From UBA1351 sp964627665 (GTDB lineage: Bacteria > Bacillota > Clostridia > Lachnospirales > Vallitaleaceae), in contig CAZVKG010000126.1 in assembly GCA_964627665.1 (NCBI GenBank), positions 1 through 5,399 of the forward strand: 5,399 nucleotides of DNA, written 5' to 3'. Of the stretch, positions 1-5,399 are shown in pieces (positions within the stretch are counted from its first letter, which is position 1; each line of letters starts with the position of its first letter). The translations under genes and the position numbers were made by a program. A model generated the notes under the pieces. The model did no database searches, had not been told where the DNA came from, and saw only the letters and a program-made list of their open reading frames with translations.

Positions 1-587
1 TGGTTTTTCAAAATCCCGACAATCAAATGATTGCAACCATTGTTGAAGAAGAAGTAGCTTTTGGACCTGAAAACCTTGGTGTCCCTTCGGATGAAATCGT
101 TTTTCGTGTTGACCAAGCATTAAGTACAGTGGAGATGAAAGAATATGCGATGCACTCGCCCAACAAATTATCCGGTGGACAAAAGCAACGCATTGCTATT
201 GCCGGTGTCGTTGCAATGCATCCGGAGTGTATTATTCTCGATGAACCGACAGCCATGTTAGATCCTTCAGGACGCAAAGAAGTATTAGATACGATTAAAT
301 ATTTAAATGAAGCCGAGAACATAACCATAATTTTAATTACGCATTTTATGGAAGAAGCCATTGATGCAGATTATATCTATGTTATGGAAGATGGTCATAT
401 TGCATGCCAAGGTCAACCGAAACAAATTTTTGCAGATGTAGAAGCTATGAAAAAATTGCATCTCGATGTACCTCAAACGGTAGAACTTGCATATTTGTTA
501 CAACAAGAGGGAATTGATGTTCCTTTAGATATATTAACAGTGGAAGAGATGGTTGATAAGTTATGGCAATTGAAATCAAACAATTAA
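1..587 (+). CDS. ecfA1: ECF transporter energy-coupling ATPase EcfA1, 5'-truncated
   Basis: This is the C-terminal 194 residues of an ABC ATPase of an energy-coupling factor (ECF) importer. It is cut by the window edge, with the frame open from position 3 and about 85 residues (including Walker A) missing compared with the usual length near 280. The fragment begins in the Q-loop (VFQNPDNQ, fragment residues 1-8). It continues with the ABC signature LSGGQKQR (from residue 56, DNA 168), a Walker B ending in ILDEPTAMLDP with the catalytic Glu at residue 81, and the H-loop His at residue 114. The AMLDP D-loop and the FQNPDNQ Q-loop are typical of EcfA1 rather than EcfA2. The protein hydrolyses ATP at the cytoplasmic face as a heterodimer with EcfA2, bound to EcfT. 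An apparent ATG at 27 is internal, inside the Q-loop region. The gene overlaps ecfA2 by 25 nt. Confidence 0.95.
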   Translation, partial: VFQNPDNQMIATIVEEEVAFGPENLGVPSDEIVFRVDQALSTVEMKEYAMHSPNKLSGGQKQRIAIAGVVAMHPECIILDEPTAMLDPSGRKEVLDTIKYLNEAENITIILITHFMEEAIDADYIYVMEDGHIACQGQPKQIFADVEAMKKLHLDVPQTVELAYLLQQEGIDVPLDILTVEEMVDKLWQLKSNN

Positions 588-1417
588 ATTACATCTACTC
601 ACAGGGCACGCCTTATGAAAAACATGCCTTGAACGGCGTTGATTTAACCATAGAGCAAGGTGAATTCATTGGTCTGATTGGACATACAGGATCGGGTAAA
701 TCAACGCTTATACAGCATTTAAATGCCTTGCTAAAACCGACATCCGGAAGTGTAATCATTGATGGTTTATCTATTTTTAGTGAAAAAACATCAAAAAAAG
801 AAATTCGACAAAATGTTGGTTTAGTTTTTCAATATCCTGAACATCAGCTTTTTGAATTAACTGTATATAAAGACGTTGCCTTTGGGCCGATTAATATGGG
901 CTTAGATGAAACAGAAGTTGATCGACGTGTTCGAGACGCTTTACAGAAAGTAGGACTGGAAGAAGACATCTATGAAAAATCGCCTTTTGAATTATCCGGA
1001 GGACAAAAGCGTCGTGTTGCTATTGCCGGTGTGTTAGCGATGAGACCACATATTCTCATATTAGATGAACCGACAGCTGGATTGGACCCTTATGGTCGCG
1101 ATGAGATTTTAGGTGAGATCCAACGGATGCATACCCAAGATAATATGACCATTATTCTGGTATCCCATAGCATGGAAGACGTTGCCAACTATGTTGAACG
1201 TATTATTGTAATGGATCAAGGTAAGATTATATTACAAGGTGATAAATATAGTGTTTTTAAAGAAGTAGACCTATTAGAAGGCGTGGGACTTGGCGTGCCC
1301 CAAATAGCAAAGATGTGCAATGAACTGGCTCAAAAAGGGTTTATATTTGACCAAACGATTACAACACTAGACGAAGCTGTTAAAGCCCTTAAAAACCAGC
1401 TAATAAAGAAACAATAG
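563..1417 (+). CDS. ecfA2: ECF transporter energy-coupling ATPase EcfA2
   Basis: A complete 284-residue ABC ATPase, of normal family length. It has Walker A GHTGSGKST (residues 40-48), a Q-loop with Gln90 in VFQYPEHQLF, signature LSGGQKRR (144-151), Walker B ILILDEPTAGLDP with catalytic Glu169 (164-176), and the H-loop His202. All catalytic motifs are intact. The N-terminus, with its GTPYEKHAL segment at 15-23, is typical of EcfA2. The protein pairs with EcfA1, and together with EcfT they power uptake by interchangeable S-components for vitamins or metal ions. The ATG at 563 lies inside the end of ecfA1 (25 nt overlap), with only a weak upstream purine-rich stretch (about 542-551), so its translation probably depends on ribosomes coming from ecfA1. 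Assignment is by motif and gene order; the transported substrate cannot be told from this gene. Confidence 0.96.
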   Translation: MAIEIKQLNYIYSQGTPYEKHALNGVDLTIEQGEFIGLIGHTGSGKSTLIQHLNALLKPTSGSVIIDGLSIFSEKTSKKEIRQNVGLVFQYPEHQLFELTVYKDVAFGPINMGLDETEVDRRVRDALQKVGLEEDIYEKSPFELSGGQKRRVAIAGVLAMRPHILILDEPTAGLDPYGRDEILGEIQRMHTQDNMTIILVSHSMEDVANYVERIIVMDQGKIILQGDKYSVFKEVDLLEGVGLGVPQIAKMCNELAQKGFIFDQTITTLDEAVKALKNQLIKKQ

Positions 1418-1425
1418 GTGAGATT

Positions 1426-2226
1426 ATGATTAGAGATATTACAATAGGACAATATTATCCCATAGAATCTAGAATTCATGGACTTGATCCGAGAACCAAA
1501 CTTGCAATGACCTTTGGCTTTATTATATCTTTGTTTTTTGGCACAAAGTTACTTGTTTATCTTATTGCGGCAACTTTTTTGGCCATTGTGATAAAAATAA
1601 GTAAAGTACCTTTTAAATATATGATCAAAGGGTTAAAGTCAATTATAATTTTGATTGTATTTACAGTGGTCATTAACATTTTTATGACTCAAGGGGATCC
1701 GATTTATACATGGCGTTTTTTAACAATTACCAGAGAAGGTATTATCCTTGCTTTTTCAATGGCTATTCGATTGATTCTCCTCATCATAGGATCATCAATA
1801 CTCACACTGACAACGTCACCGATTGATTTAACCGATGCGATTGAACGCCTTTTAAAGCCTTTTGAAAGAATACATGTTCCGGCACATGAGATTGCCATGA
1901 TGATGACGATTGCTTTACGATTCATTCCGATTCTATTAGAAGAAACAGATAAGATTATGAAAGCGCAGATGGCACGAGGTGCAGATTTTGAAACCGGTGG
2001 TCTTATTAAAAAGGCCAAGAGTTTAGTTCCCCTCTTAGTGCCCTTGTTTATATCGGCCTTTCGACGTGCTGATGAATTAGCATTAGCGATGGAGGCTAGA
2101 TGCTATCGTGGTGGAAAAGGACGTACCCGGATGAAAACTTTGGCATATAAAAAGCAAGATTTTATAGCCTATGTTTTGATTGCCTTCTATATAATCGGAA
2201 TGCTTGGATTAGGTATATTTCTATGA
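1426..2226 (+). CDS. ecfT: ECF transporter transmembrane component EcfT
   Basis: A 266-residue integral membrane scaffold protein that links the EcfA1/EcfA2 motor to the substrate-binding S-component. The N-terminus has the conserved LDPRTKL motif (20-26), followed by hydrophobic segments at about 26-40, 42-58, 71-88 and 105-127, and a last one at about 249-266. The cytoplasmic coupling region carries the two family Ala-Arg motifs that contact the ATPases: A183-R184-G185 in QMARGADF, and A224-R225-C226 in MEARCYRG. Cysteine stands in place of the glycine of the second ARG motif. A GGTGAG-type ribosome binding site (about 1417-1422) precedes the ATG, 8 nt after the ecfA2 stop. The stop overlaps the truA start as ATGA. 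No EcfS gene is adjacent, which fits a shared group II module. Confidence 0.96.
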   Translation: MIRDITIGQYYPIESRIHGLDPRTKLAMTFGFIISLFFGTKLLVYLIAATFLAIVIKISKVPFKYMIKGLKSIIILIVFTVVINIFMTQGDPIYTWRFLTITREGIILAFSMAIRLILLIIGSSILTLTTSPIDLTDAIERLLKPFERIHVPAHEIAMMMTIALRFIPILLEETDKIMKAQMARGADFETGGLIKKAKSLVPLLVPLFISAFRRADELALAMEARCYRGGKGRTRMKTLAYKKQDFIAYVLIAFYIIGMLGLGIFL

Positions 2227-2984
2227 ACGATATAAAGTATTACAAACTTACAATTGCATATGACGGCCGCAACTATTGCGGATGGCAATTGCAAAAAAAT
2301 GGTGCGTCAATTCATGAAATGTTGATGAAGGCAGGACGCGCTTTTTTACATGAGGATTTTTCAATCACGGGTGGCAGCCGAACAGATTCAGGCGTACATG
2401 CGCTAGGATATGTGGCTTTATTAGTCACAAAGCATCGCCTGGATCCTTATCGAATATGTCGAGCCTTTAATGCACATTTACCTGAAGATATTGTTGTGCA
2501 TAAAAGTGAAAATGTATCGGAATCTTTTCACCCGAGATATAGTTCAAAGGGAAAACATTATCGTTATACGATTTATAATGATGAATTTCCTTTGCCACAA
2601 TACATGCATTATTCCTACTATTATCATCATAAAAAACTGAATGTAGTAAAGATGCATGAAGCTGCACAGTATCTTGTTGGAGAACATGATTTTATGGCTT
2701 TTTCTTCAAAAAAAACATCGGTGAATAACACAGTTCGAACGATCTATTCCTGTTCGGTTACCTTAGATCATAAATACATATATATTGACATAAAAGGGAA
2801 TGGATTTTTATATAACATGGTCAGAATTATTACAGGGATGCTGATTGAAGTCGGGCGAGGAAAATTGGAAGCTAATGACCTAAAAAAAATTCTTCTTGCC
2901 AAGGACCGATCACAAGCAACAAAGACAGCACCGGCGAACGGGTTGATGTTAATGGAGATATACTATGATGAAGGAGAATATTGA
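2223..2984 (+). CDS. truA: tRNA pseudouridine(38-40) synthase TruA
   Basis: A 253-residue cytoplasmic enzyme that isomerises uridine to pseudouridine at positions 38-40 of the tRNA anticodon arm. Family landmarks are the N-terminal YDGRNYCGWQ (13-22), the active-site loop SRTDSGVHALG with catalytic Asp55, KHYRY with Tyr113/Tyr115 (111-115), GEHDFMAF, GNGFLYNMVR (192-201, Arg201 near the active site) and the C-terminal TAPANGL. Length is normal. The segment after GWQ (NGASIHEMLMKA) departs from the more usual TVQG-E form, and Ser56 replaces the common Ala after the catalytic Asp; neither removes a catalytic residue. The start overlaps the ecfT stop by 4 nt (ATGA), indicating translational coupling. 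truA directly after ecfT is a conserved Firmicutes arrangement with no obvious functional link to the transporter. Confidence 0.96.
   Translation: MNDIKYYKLTIAYDGRNYCGWQLQKNGASIHEMLMKAGRAFLHEDFSITGGSRTDSGVHALGYVALLVTKHRLDPYRICRAFNAHLPEDIVVHKSENVSESFHPRYSSKGKHYRYTIYNDEFPLPQYMHYSYYYHHKKLNVVKMHEAAQYLVGEHDFMAFSSKKTSVNNTVRTIYSCSVTLDHKYIYIDIKGNGFLYNMVRIITGMLIEVGRGKLEANDLKKILLAKDRSQATKTAPANGLMLMEIYYDEGEY
2971..2977 (+). promoter_or_regulatory. Ribosome binding site of the YibE/F gene
   Basis: AAGGAGA lies inside the last codons of truA, 8 nt before the ATG at 2986. It is the strongest Shine-Dalgarno match here and argues for a start at 2986 rather than at the upstream in-frame ATGs (2965, 2968). 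Those are served only by a shorter GGAG at 2954-2957 and would lengthen the overlap with truA. Confidence 0.7.
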
Positions 2985-2985
2985 C

Positions 2986-4098
2986 ATGATGAAGAGGATG
3001 ATGTTATGGAGTATTGTGTTTATGATTTTATTTGGCTTATCAATTGAAGCTCAAAATGATTATCGTGAACCTGAACTCTATAAAGGTGAGATAATAGAAA
3101 TCGTCTCAGAAGAAGATAGTAGCGTTCAAACATCCGGTGGAGAGTATTACCGACGAACGCAGATTTTGAAGGTTGAACTCCTTGATAAAGAAAAAGAAGG
3201 CGAAATTATTGAAATTGTAAATAATGTAGATGAAGTCATGGCATACACTTTAGAGGTAGAAGAAGGCGATGATATTTATGTTTTTTTTGAGTATGATGAA
3301 GAAGGTAATGAATTGGCAGCGCATATTCATGAGTTTCGACGTGATAAAGATATATATATATTGATAGCAGTGTTTGTTGTTCTCATGGTTGTTGTTGGTG
3401 GTGTTAAAGGAATTAAAAGCTTAATAACCTTGGGCCTCACTGTTGCCGGTATTTATTACTTGCTCAATGGAATTGTCTCGGGTGGACATCCGATTTTTCT
3501 CTCAATTGTTGTAAGCTTCGTATTAACCATTGTAACCATGTTTTTAGTTGCAGGATTTAATTTAAAAGCAATATCTGCAATTGTCGGTACATTTGGTGGC
3601 GTTATTATCGCCGGTTTAATTGCTCTTCTAGTTAGCAATACGTCCAACTTGACCGGGCTAGGAACAACAGAAGCACAGATGCTCATGTACAGTGATCATC
3701 CGGTGGCCTTTAATATTCATGGTATACTATTTGCTAGTATTTTATTAGGAACATTGGGTGCGGTCATGGATGTGTGTATGTCCATTGCATCGGCAATTAA
3801 TGAAGTGACAGAAGCTAATCCACTGATGAGTGCAATGGATTTATTTAAGTCCGGTATGAATATCGGACGAGACGTTATGGGAACAATGGTCAATACCCTT
3901 ATTCTTGCATATGTTGGAACATCCGTCTTTCTCATTCTTATTTTTATGGTCAACGATATTAGTTATGTCGATATCGTCAATATGGACTTGGTGGCAACGG
4001 AAATCGTTAGAGCTATCTCAGGAACCATTGGATTAATATGTGCCATTCCGTTAACTGCATTTGTTTCAGCAACACTGGAAAAAAAGGTGATAAATTAA
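2986..4098 (+). CDS. YibE/F family multi-pass membrane protein
   Basis: A 370-residue integral membrane protein of the YibE/F family, whose biochemical function is not established. A hydrophobic N-terminus (5-20, ending S-I-E-A) could be a signal peptide or anchor. Residues about 21-118 form an acidic, beta-rich soluble domain, probably extracytoplasmic, that starts with KGEIIEIVSEE as in other members. The rest is mostly hydrophobic, with segments near 123-140, 146-164, 170-189, 196-216, 244-263, 304-323 and 347-365. Family hallmarks are GTLGAVMDVCMSIASA (Asp262) and GMNIGRDVMGTMVNT (290-304, Arg295 and Asp296); these conserved charged residues in or next to the membrane suggest transport, but that is inference. 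The gene starts 1 nt after the truA stop. ATG 2965 is a less likely alternative start that would give 377 residues. I place it in the family confidently; I cannot assign a substrate. Confidence 0.9.
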   Translation: MMKRMMLWSIVFMILFGLSIEAQNDYREPELYKGEIIEIVSEEDSSVQTSGGEYYRRTQILKVELLDKEKEGEIIEIVNNVDEVMAYTLEVEEGDDIYVFFEYDEEGNELAAHIHEFRRDKDIYILIAVFVVLMVVVGGVKGIKSLITLGLTVAGIYYLLNGIVSGGHPIFLSIVVSFVLTIVTMFLVAGFNLKAISAIVGTFGGVIIAGLIALLVSNTSNLTGLGTTEAQMLMYSDHPVAFNIHGILFASILLGTLGAVMDVCMSIASAINEVTEANPLMSAMDLFKSGMNIGRDVMGTMVNTLILAYVGTSVFLILIFMVNDISYVDIVNMDLVATEIVRAISGTIGLICAIPLTAFVSATLEKKVIN

Positions 4099-4108
4099 CA
4101 AAAAACAT

Positions 4109-4137
4109 TTGACACACACGGATAGATGTACTATAAT
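4109..4137 (+). promoter_or_regulatory. Consensus sigma-A promoter for rplM-rpsI
   Basis: The -35 box TTGACA (4109-4114) and -10 box TATAAT (4132-4137) both match the housekeeping consensus exactly, with the optimal 17-bp spacer. Transcription should start near 4144. It lies just 10 bp after the YibE/F stop and is oriented toward rplM, as expected for strong ribosomal protein expression independent of the upstream operon. Confidence 0.9.
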
Positions 4138-4143
4138 ATGAAA

Positions 4144-4224
4144 GCGTGAGTTTACTAATAAAATCCAAAGCCCCGGATTTTATAACATAGATTCTATAGT
4201 TTGATAATTAAAGGAGGAAATCCC
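4144..4224 (+). promoter_or_regulatory. rplM 5' leader with hairpin, candidate L13 autoregulatory leader
   Basis: The untranslated leader between the predicted transcription start and the rplM ATG is about 80 nt. It contains a perfect 9-bp inverted repeat, ATAAAATCC (4158-4166) and GGATTTTAT (4175-4183), with an 8-nt loop AAAGCCCC. A weaker 4-bp hairpin (ATAG 4187-4190 / CTAT 4194-4197) follows. The segment GGATTT (4175-4180) is also complementary to AAATCC at 4218-4223, which sits between the Shine-Dalgarno and the ATG, so two mutually exclusive pairings are possible. L13 leaders are a known class of ribosomal protein leader in low-GC Gram-positives (Rfam L13_leader), and L13 feedback on rplM-rpsI has been reported in E. 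coli. I infer but cannot prove that this leader is one of them. Confidence 0.5.
4211..4217 (+). promoter_or_regulatory. Ribosome binding site that fixes the rplM start
   Basis: AAGGAGG ends 7 nt before the ATG at 4225. The reading frame is open further upstream to a TTG at 4201, but that start would place this Shine-Dalgarno inside the coding sequence and add a non-conserved N-terminus, so 4225 is chosen. Confidence 0.9.
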
Positions 4225-4659
4225 ATGAAAACATTCATGCCAAATGCTGAAACAGTTGAAAGAAAATGGTATGTTGTCGATGCTGAAGGTCAAACACTTG
4301 GTCGCTTAGCTTCGGAAATAGCAAAAGTATTAACTGGTAAAAACAAGCCGATTTACACACCACACGTGGATACAGGCGATTTCGTAATCGTAATTAATGC
4401 AGATAAAGTTGTACTTACTGGTAAAAAGCTTGATCAAAAACTTTACAGATGGCACACAGGACATCCAGGTGGTCTTCGCGAAGTTAAATATCGTGATATG
4501 ATGGCTAAAAAACCTGAAGAAGTTGTTATGCATGCTGTAAAAGGAATGTTACCTAAGAATACATTAGGACGTAAGATGTTAACAAAATTACGTGTATACA
4601 AAGGAACAGAGCATAATCATGACGCTCAACAACCAGAAGTTCTTACATTCAATTATTAA
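4225..4659 (+). CDS. rplM: 50S ribosomal protein L13
   Basis: A 144-residue protein, the usual length for bacterial L13, which binds 23S rRNA early in assembly of the large ribosomal subunit. Recognisable blocks are MKTFMPNAETVERKWYVVDA at the N-terminus, LGRLASEIAKVLTGK, THHP-like YTPHVDTGDFVIVINA, the WHTGHPGGL loop, and the signature region around VKGMLPKNTLGRK (about 105-117), followed by LRVYKGTEHNH. It is the first gene after a perfect sigma-A promoter and a structured leader, and is followed after 25 nt by rpsI, the near-universal rplM-rpsI pair that keeps one large-subunit and one small-subunit protein in step. Nothing is missing or unusual in the protein. Confidence 0.98.
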   Translation: MKTFMPNAETVERKWYVVDAEGQTLGRLASEIAKVLTGKNKPIYTPHVDTGDFVIVINADKVVLTGKKLDQKLYRWHTGHPGGLREVKYRDMMAKKPEEVVMHAVKGMLPKNTLGRKMLTKLRVYKGTEHNHDAQQPEVLTFNY

Positions 4660-4684
4660 TTAGGATTCGGAAGGAGGAAAAACA

Positions 4685-5077
4685 GTGGCAGAAGTTAAAT
4701 ATTACGGCACAGGCCGTAGAAAAAGTAGTGTAGCTAGAGTATATTTAGTACCTGGGAATGGTAATATTACTGTAAATAAAAGAGATCTTGATGAATTCTT
4801 TGGTCTTGAGACATTAAAAGTAATCGTAAAACAACCACTTGTACTTACAGATACATTAACAAAATTTGATGTATTAGTAACAGTAAAAGGTGGAGGATAT
4901 ACAGGTCAAGCAGGAGCAATCCGACACGGTATCGCTAGAGCCTTACTTGAAGTTGACTTAGAAATGCGTCCAGCACTTAAAAAGGCAGGTTACTTAACAC
5001 GTGACCCACGTATGAAAGAACGTAAAAAATACGGACTCAAAGGCGCTCGTCGTGCACCTCAATTCTCAAAAAGATAA
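4685..5077 (+). CDS. rpsI: 30S ribosomal protein S9
   Basis: A 130-residue protein of normal length for S9, a component of the head of the small ribosomal subunit. It begins with the typical YYGTGRRKSSVARV block, has the S9 signature GGGYTGQAGAIRHGIARAL (69-87), and ends with the basic tail RRAPQFSKR. In ribosome structures that C-terminal Arg tail reaches the P-site tRNA anticodon region. Translation starts at a GTG (4685), 7 nt after a full AAGGAGG Shine-Dalgarno (4671-4677); the start is supported by the family N-terminus. It is cotranscribed with rplM. The last Arg codon and the stop codon form the edge of a 14-bp inverted repeat (5073-5086 with 5212-5225), and an intrinsic terminator follows after 26 nt. 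Confidence 0.98.
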   Translation: MAEVKYYGTGRRKSSVARVYLVPGNGNITVNKRDLDEFFGLETLKVIVKQPLVLTDTLTKFDVLVTVKGGGYTGQAGAIRHGIARALLEVDLEMRPALKKAGYLTRDPRMKERKKYGLKGARRAPQFSKR

Positions 5078-5103
5078 GCATTGCTTGCGAATGGAAATAC
5101 AAG

Positions 5104-5143
5104 AAGAAGTCTGGAGAGTTTACTCTTCAAGACTTCTTTTTTT
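5104..5143 (+). terminator. Rho-independent terminator of rplM-rpsI
   Basis: The stem AAGAAGTCT (5104-5112) pairs perfectly with AGACTTCTT (5130-5138). It continues inward as GGAGAG (5113-5118) with CTCTTC (5123-5128, one G-U), with a single bulged A at 5129 and a TTTA loop. Seven T residues (5137-5143) follow or overlap the stem base. It is placed 26 nt after the rpsI stop. GAATGG (5089-5094) and CCATTC (5148-5153) could add an outer stem. Confidence 0.93.
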
Positions 5144-5162
5144 ATTGCCATTCATAAGAATG

Positions 5163-5204
5163 CAAGAAATGGCCGACTGCCTTTAGGCAGGAGGTGATTT
5201 CTTG
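5163..5204 (+). other. Hairpin with orphan Shine-Dalgarno-like sequence
   Basis: The outer stem is CAAGAAAT (5163-5170) with ATTTCTTG (5197-5204). The inner stem is CTGCC (5177-5181) with GGCAG (5186-5190), closed by a TTTA loop. Between them, GCC/GGT can pair (5172-5174 with 5193-5195) next to a tandem G-A mismatch (5175-5176 against 5191-5192). The 3' side contains AGGAGGTGA (5189-5196 plus the next base), which looks like a strong ribosome binding site. No ATG follows at proper spacing; the closest TTG (5202) opens only TTG-TAT-TTG-TAA. The structure is visible in the sequence; function is unknown. Confidence 0.45.
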
Positions 5205-5225
5205 TATTTGTAAGCAATGCTTATC

Positions 5226-5399
5226 GGTAGAAGAGAATGTCCAAATGTTTTCTGCTAACAAGAAGCGAAGCGGATTCGAGGATAGTGTTGCAATTCCGCA
5301 GATAATGGTGGAAGCAAGCTCAGTGATGTTTGGCTCATTGGAATGCAAGAGACTGTGTCAAAACTATTCATAAATATGTAGAAAAATTGATGAATTAAA
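5226..5399. other. Intergenic stretch without a recognisable gene
   Basis: The whole segment 5078-5399 lacks a convincing gene. A plus-strand frame is open from 5158 to a stop at 5371-5373 (72 codons, including C-I-C-K-Q-C), and a minus-strand frame of 68 codons spans 5142-5348. Neither has a properly spaced ribosome binding site before a standard start, and I recognise no family in either. The plus frame runs through the inverted repeat arm, which argues against a real protein, though it could be the remnant of one. Confidence 0.5.
5349..5399. mobile_element. Possible left end of an insertion sequence
   Basis: GAGACTGTGTCAAAA (5349-5363), followed by AT-rich sequence to the window edge, resembles from memory the outer terminal repeats of some IS256-type elements in Firmicutes. 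No transposase start, opposite terminal repeat or target duplication can be seen within the window, so this is a weak call. Confidence 0.2.

Larger units (their letters stand above)
5073..5225. repeat. Imperfect inverted repeat enclosing the rpsI terminator
   Basis: The left arm is GATAAGCATTGCTT (5073-5086), an 8-nt interruption, then AAATACAAGAA (5095-5105). The right arm is TTCTTGTATTT (5199-5209), a 2-nt interruption, then AAGCAATGCTTATC (5212-5225). The two arms match perfectly over 14 + 11 = 25 bases. As RNA, the outer helix can extend to about 21 bp (5073-5093 with 5205-5225) using several G-U pairs. The arms enclose the rpsI terminator and a second hairpin. Terminal TA dinucleotides flank AGCATTGCTT on both sides, as would be seen with TA-targeting MITEs, but this is only suggestive. 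The left arm includes the rpsI stop codon. The repeat is seen directly; its nature is inference. Confidence 0.7.

Noticed and set aside
1704..2018. Minus-strand open frame inside ecfT, and similar frames inside truA, YibE/F, rplM and ecfA1
   Set aside because: They are shadows antisense to clearly identified conserved genes, without family resemblance.
2981..3010. TTGACA (2981-2986) followed by TATGGA, possible internal promoter for YibE/F
   Set aside because: The TTGACA arises from the truA stop and the YibE/F start, the -10 match is poor and the spacer is 18 bp; any start would fall inside the coding sequence.
4158..4183. Leader hairpin as a terminator of the upstream operon
   Set aside because: The stem is AT-rich and there is no T-run after it; the Ts are part of the stem.
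4201..4224. Upstream TTG start for rplM at 4201
   Set aside because: The strong AAGGAGG at 4211-4217 would be inside the gene, and L13 proteins begin at MKTFM-like sequence, matching the ATG at 4225.
5142..5348. Minus-strand 68-codon open frame
   Set aside because: No ribosome binding site, no recognised family, and it overlaps the inverted repeat and hairpins.
5351..5361. TTGACA on the minus strand near 5356-5361 as a reverse promoter
   Set aside because: No acceptable -10 box at 16-18 bp spacing and no gene to serve.
5158..5373. Plus-strand 72-codon open frame with a CICKQC motif
   Set aside because: The only early start is a GTG inside the Shine-Dalgarno-like sequence itself, it reads through the repeat arm, and no family is recognised.

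Overview
The window is AT-rich DNA from a Gram-positive, low-GC bacterium, most likely a member of Clostridia (Lachnospirales or a relative). Three things support this. The gene order ecfA1-ecfA2-ecfT-truA-rplM-rpsI is the classic Firmicutes/Clostridia arrangement downstream of the large ribosomal protein operon. The Shine-Dalgarno sequences are strong (AAGGAGG). The promoter ahead of rplM is a perfect sigma-A consensus. All genes are on the + strand, and the window opens inside ecfA1.

Positions 1-4098 are a tightly packed operon. It holds the 3' part of ecfA1, then ecfA2 and ecfT, which together make the energizing module of a group II ECF vitamin/metal importer. These are followed by truA (tRNA pseudouridine synthase) and a YibE/F-family membrane protein of unknown function. 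Adjacent genes overlap or are separated by only a few bases (25 nt overlap, 8 nt gap, 4 nt overlap, 1 nt gap), so translational coupling is likely. No S-component (substrate-binding EcfS) gene is present. This is normal for a shared group II module whose S-components are encoded elsewhere.

Positions 4099-5143 are a separate ribosomal protein unit: a TTGACA-17-TATAAT promoter, a leader of about 80 nt with a 9-bp hairpin, rplM (L13), rpsI (S9) and a strong intrinsic terminator. No terminator separates the upstream operon from this promoter, so read-through into rplM-rpsI is possible. The leader contains a possible alternative pairing near the rplM ribosome binding site, which makes it a candidate autoregulatory element.

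Positions 5073-5399 hold no convincing gene. The striking feature is an imperfect inverted repeat (14 bp plus 11 bp of perfect complementarity) that starts in the last codon of rpsI and ends at 5225. It encloses the terminator and a second hairpin that carries an orphan Shine-Dalgarno-like sequence. It could be a small MITE-like element or a structured RNA. The last about 50 bases may be the left end of an insertion sequence, but this is weakly supported. Most of the window is ordinary housekeeping sequence; the unusual parts are the YibE/F gene, the rplM leader and the post-rpsI inverted repeat.
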